Shown: positions 62,047 to 64,000 of the stretch, piece after piece | Layout: the number at the start of each line of letters is the position of its first letter | How positions within the stretch are numbered: the stretch's first letter is position 1 | Origin: an uncultured Burkholderiales bacterium | GTDB taxonomy: Bacteria > Pseudomonadota > Gammaproteobacteria > Burkholderiales > Burkholderiaceae_C | Reading direction: 5' to 3' | NCBI GenBank assembly: GCA_903876885.1 | Contig: CAIRBP010000032.1 | Span: 1-64,000, forward strand | DNA length: 64,000 bases | Translations under genes and position numbers: made by a program | The notes under the pieces: generated by a model | Seen by the model: only the letters and a program-made list of their open reading frames with translations | The model's database searches: none | What the model was told of the DNA's origin: nothing

Positions 62047-62110
62047 TTATTCGGTGTAAATCCGAATAATAATGTGTAGGCTCATCTCAATTATTTTCAT
62101 GATTGAGATG
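62047..62110. repeat. Two consecutive inverted repeats upstream of 62144 ORF
   Basis: TTATTCGG-N7-CCGAATAA (62047-62069) and CATCTCAAT-N10-ATTGAGATG (62083-62110). Confidence 0.85.
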
Positions 62111-62143
62111 GTATTCGAAGTGCACTAACTTGAGATTCAAACT

Positions 62144-62509
62144 ATGCTTGATGAGTTCACAAGGCAAAATAGAATTGAAGCTGTCAATTCACTTAAAGAG
62201 TCAATTGTTAACCTAGAGAGCTCTCACGCAACTCTGGAAGTAACGAGCCAAATATTTAAAGAATCTATCGCCAAGGAAAAAGCACTATTTGGCTTAGTAC
62301 TAGAGATGGAGGTTACACCACCCTCTACACCGCTGAGCCAAGACAACACCGCCGAAATGCCTACTGATGTTGGCATCGCCATAGCAGAGTCCGTGGTCCC
62401 CGTAAAGAGCTACCAAAAACAAAAGGAAAGTCTCAGCGAACCTGAAGACTCGGAAGGCATTGAGGGCATTATGTCTACTGAGACAGTACCGACCATAACT
62501 TCAAAATAA
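62144..62509 (+). CDS. Hypothetical protein
   Basis: 121-aa ORF, no recognised domain. Confidence 0.5.
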   Translation: MLDEFTRQNRIEAVNSLKESIVNLESSHATLEVTSQIFKESIAKEKALFGLVLEMEVTPPSTPLSQDNTAEMPTDVGIAIAESVVPVKSYQKQKESLSEPEDSEGIEGIMSTETVPTITSK

Positions 62510-62542
62510 TAGCCCCCTCAATTCAATCGAAGGCGAGTTAAT

Positions 62543-63199
62543 TTATTCAAGCCGAGGGGAAACTTTCTTCATAACATCTAAGAAGAGTTGAGAGTGCTCA
62601 AAATCGTTCAACCAACTTATTAGTTTTTTAAAGGATTGATTGGTGAACCACTCAACATCTACACGTGCAAACTGACGAATAAAGGGTGCAATTGCAGCGT
62701 CCACCATTCCAAAACGATCGCCACTCAAGAAGCTTCTCTGACTAAGCAGCTGCTCTAATCTAAGCAGAGTATTTAGCGCAAGATCTCTTTGTTTTATAGC
62801 ATTTGCTTGATCTAATCCAAACCTTACCGGATATTTGTATCGATCTAATTGGGACTTGAAGAGCTCATCATTGTTTTGAAGTAATAACTTTGCTTGAGTC
62901 GTATCTTGTAAATCACCGGGCAGCCAGCCTAGCGGGTCATTGCTTCTCAGTGCCCAGTCCATAATCTCTAAACTCTCGTCAATAACTACGCCCTTTTGTT
63001 GGGCGTCTTCGCCTGGCAACCAAAGTACTGGAACAGTGCCCTTTGGAGAAAGGCTCAGCATGTGAGTGGGCTTACTCTTTAATTCCACCTCCCTGTGTTC
63101 GTATTTAATTTGACTGGCATGCAAAGCCAGCCGAGCCCTCATTGCGTATGGACACCTCCTAAATGTGTACAGGACAACGTTTTTGTATTCTTTCGACAT
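62543..63199 (-). CDS. Glutathione S-transferase family protein
   Basis: LYTFRRCPYAMRARLALHASQIKYEHREVELKSKP. Confidence 0.93.
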   Translation of the reverse strand: MSKEYKNVVLYTFRRCPYAMRARLALHASQIKYEHREVELKSKPTHMLSLSPKGTVPVLWLPGEDAQQKGVVIDESLEIMDWALRSNDPLGWLPGDLQDTTQAKLLLQNNDELFKSQLDRYKYPVRFGLDQANAIKQRDLALNTLLRLEQLLSQRSFLSGDRFGMVDAAIAPFIRQFARVDVEWFTNQSFKKLISWLNDFEHSQLFLDVMKKVSPRLE

Positions 63200-63264
63200 A
63201 CTTAACTAGGAACGCATTGGTGGCGAGAAAGCGTTTTCAAACAATCGCCTTATCGTAGTTAGTT

Positions 63265-64000
63265 TCAGCGGGCAAAGGACGCTTCGTGTATTGCAGTCCA
63301 AACCTTTACCGGCGTGAAAGGCATATCCATTTGATGGATGCCGTATTCACTCAAAGCGTCCATTACCGCATTAGCCAAAGCGGGCAATGAGCCCGTACAC
63401 CCGGACTCGCCAACACCTTTTGATCCTAATAAGTTGAGCGAAGTACCTAACTCAACTGTCTCATTCGTTAAGTGCATTAACGAGTCTGCCCTAGGCATTG
63501 CATAGTCCATGAATGAGCCAGTGATGAGCTGCGCTTGTTCATCATAGACCACCTCCTCCAAGAATGCCTGGCCTAGTCCTTGAACCACACCTCCGTGCAC
63601 TTGGCCTCTGACCAAATGAGGAGAGATGATGCGCCCCAACTCATCAACTGCTAAATACCGAACTACTGTGGTCTCGCCAGTATGTGGGTTGATCTCTACC
63701 TCAGCGATGTGACATCCGTTGGGGAAAGTGGCGCCAGAGCTTGCTTCGCCAATGCCAGCCAATGCATTCAACTCCGATGGGTCAAAAAGCTTTAAAAGCT
63801 CAAGTGTTGTCGCTGTTCTTTTGGAGTTCTGCCCAGAAACCTCAAGATTAGGCAAGGTCCAAACCCCGTCTAAGAACTCAATAGAGGATATGTCGATCTT
63901 TGTATGCTTTGCAACATGAGCTTTGATGAGTTCTCTGAGCTTTGCACAGAGATCTTTGATCGCGCTACCAGCACCGTAAAGCGTTCTAGAGCCACCGGTG
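63265..64000 (-). CDS. Xanthine dehydrogenase/CO dehydrogenase-type molybdopterin-binding subunit, N-terminus off window
   Basis: VAVDELGRIISPHLVRGQVHGGVVQGLGQAFLEE-type C-terminal motif; GSKGVGESG; frame stays open to 64000. Confidence 0.92.
   Translation of the reverse strand, partial: TGGSRTLYGAGSAIKDLCAKLRELIKAHVAKHTKIDISSIEFLDGVWTLPNLEVSGQNSKRTATTLELLKLFDPSELNALAGIGEASSGATFPNGCHIAEVEINPHTGETTVVRYLAVDELGRIISPHLVRGQVHGGVVQGLGQAFLEEVVYDEQAQLITGSFMDYAMPRADSLMHLTNETVELGTSLNLLGSKGVGESGCTGSLPALANAVMDALSEYGIHQMDMPFTPVKVWTAIHEASFAR

Overview
This 64 kb window looks like a moderately low-GC betaproteobacterial (Burkholderiales-like) chromosome: RelA, Mfd, UvrC, EarP/EF-P, phasin, RecR/YbaB/DnaX and 4.5S RNA in ordinary housekeeping neighbourhoods. 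Two or three accessory zones interrupt it. (1) 1-3.1 kb: a divergent Sel1-like gene and a GspE/PilB-type ATPase + DsbA-like gene pair, ending at a truncated FabG/PhaB-like relic. (2) About 3.2-10.1 kb: a compact integrated element abutting the 3' end of tRNA-Val(GAC). It carries a tyrosine integrase, AlpA, a winged-helix protein, a DUF1376-like protein, a possible terminase-small-subunit-like protein and a two-gene cargo (membrane LprI/Sel1 protein + GIY-YIG protein). I read it as a candidate phage-satellite-like (PICI-like) island with a candidate defence operon. (3) 33.9-41.7 kb: an AT-rich, single-strand operon of F-type T4SS genes (DsbC, lytic transglycosylase, TraW, TraU, TrbC, TraL, TraE, TraK, TraB) in non-canonical order, with no relaxase, coupling protein, TraC or recognisable pilin in the window. 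Smaller points include a CDGSH-like 62-aa ORF, start codons of gloB and a methyltransferase that overlap head to head, a perfect LexA operator 3 bp from the umuD start, and several inverted and tandem repeats. All family calls come from reading translated sequence by eye; no database search was run.
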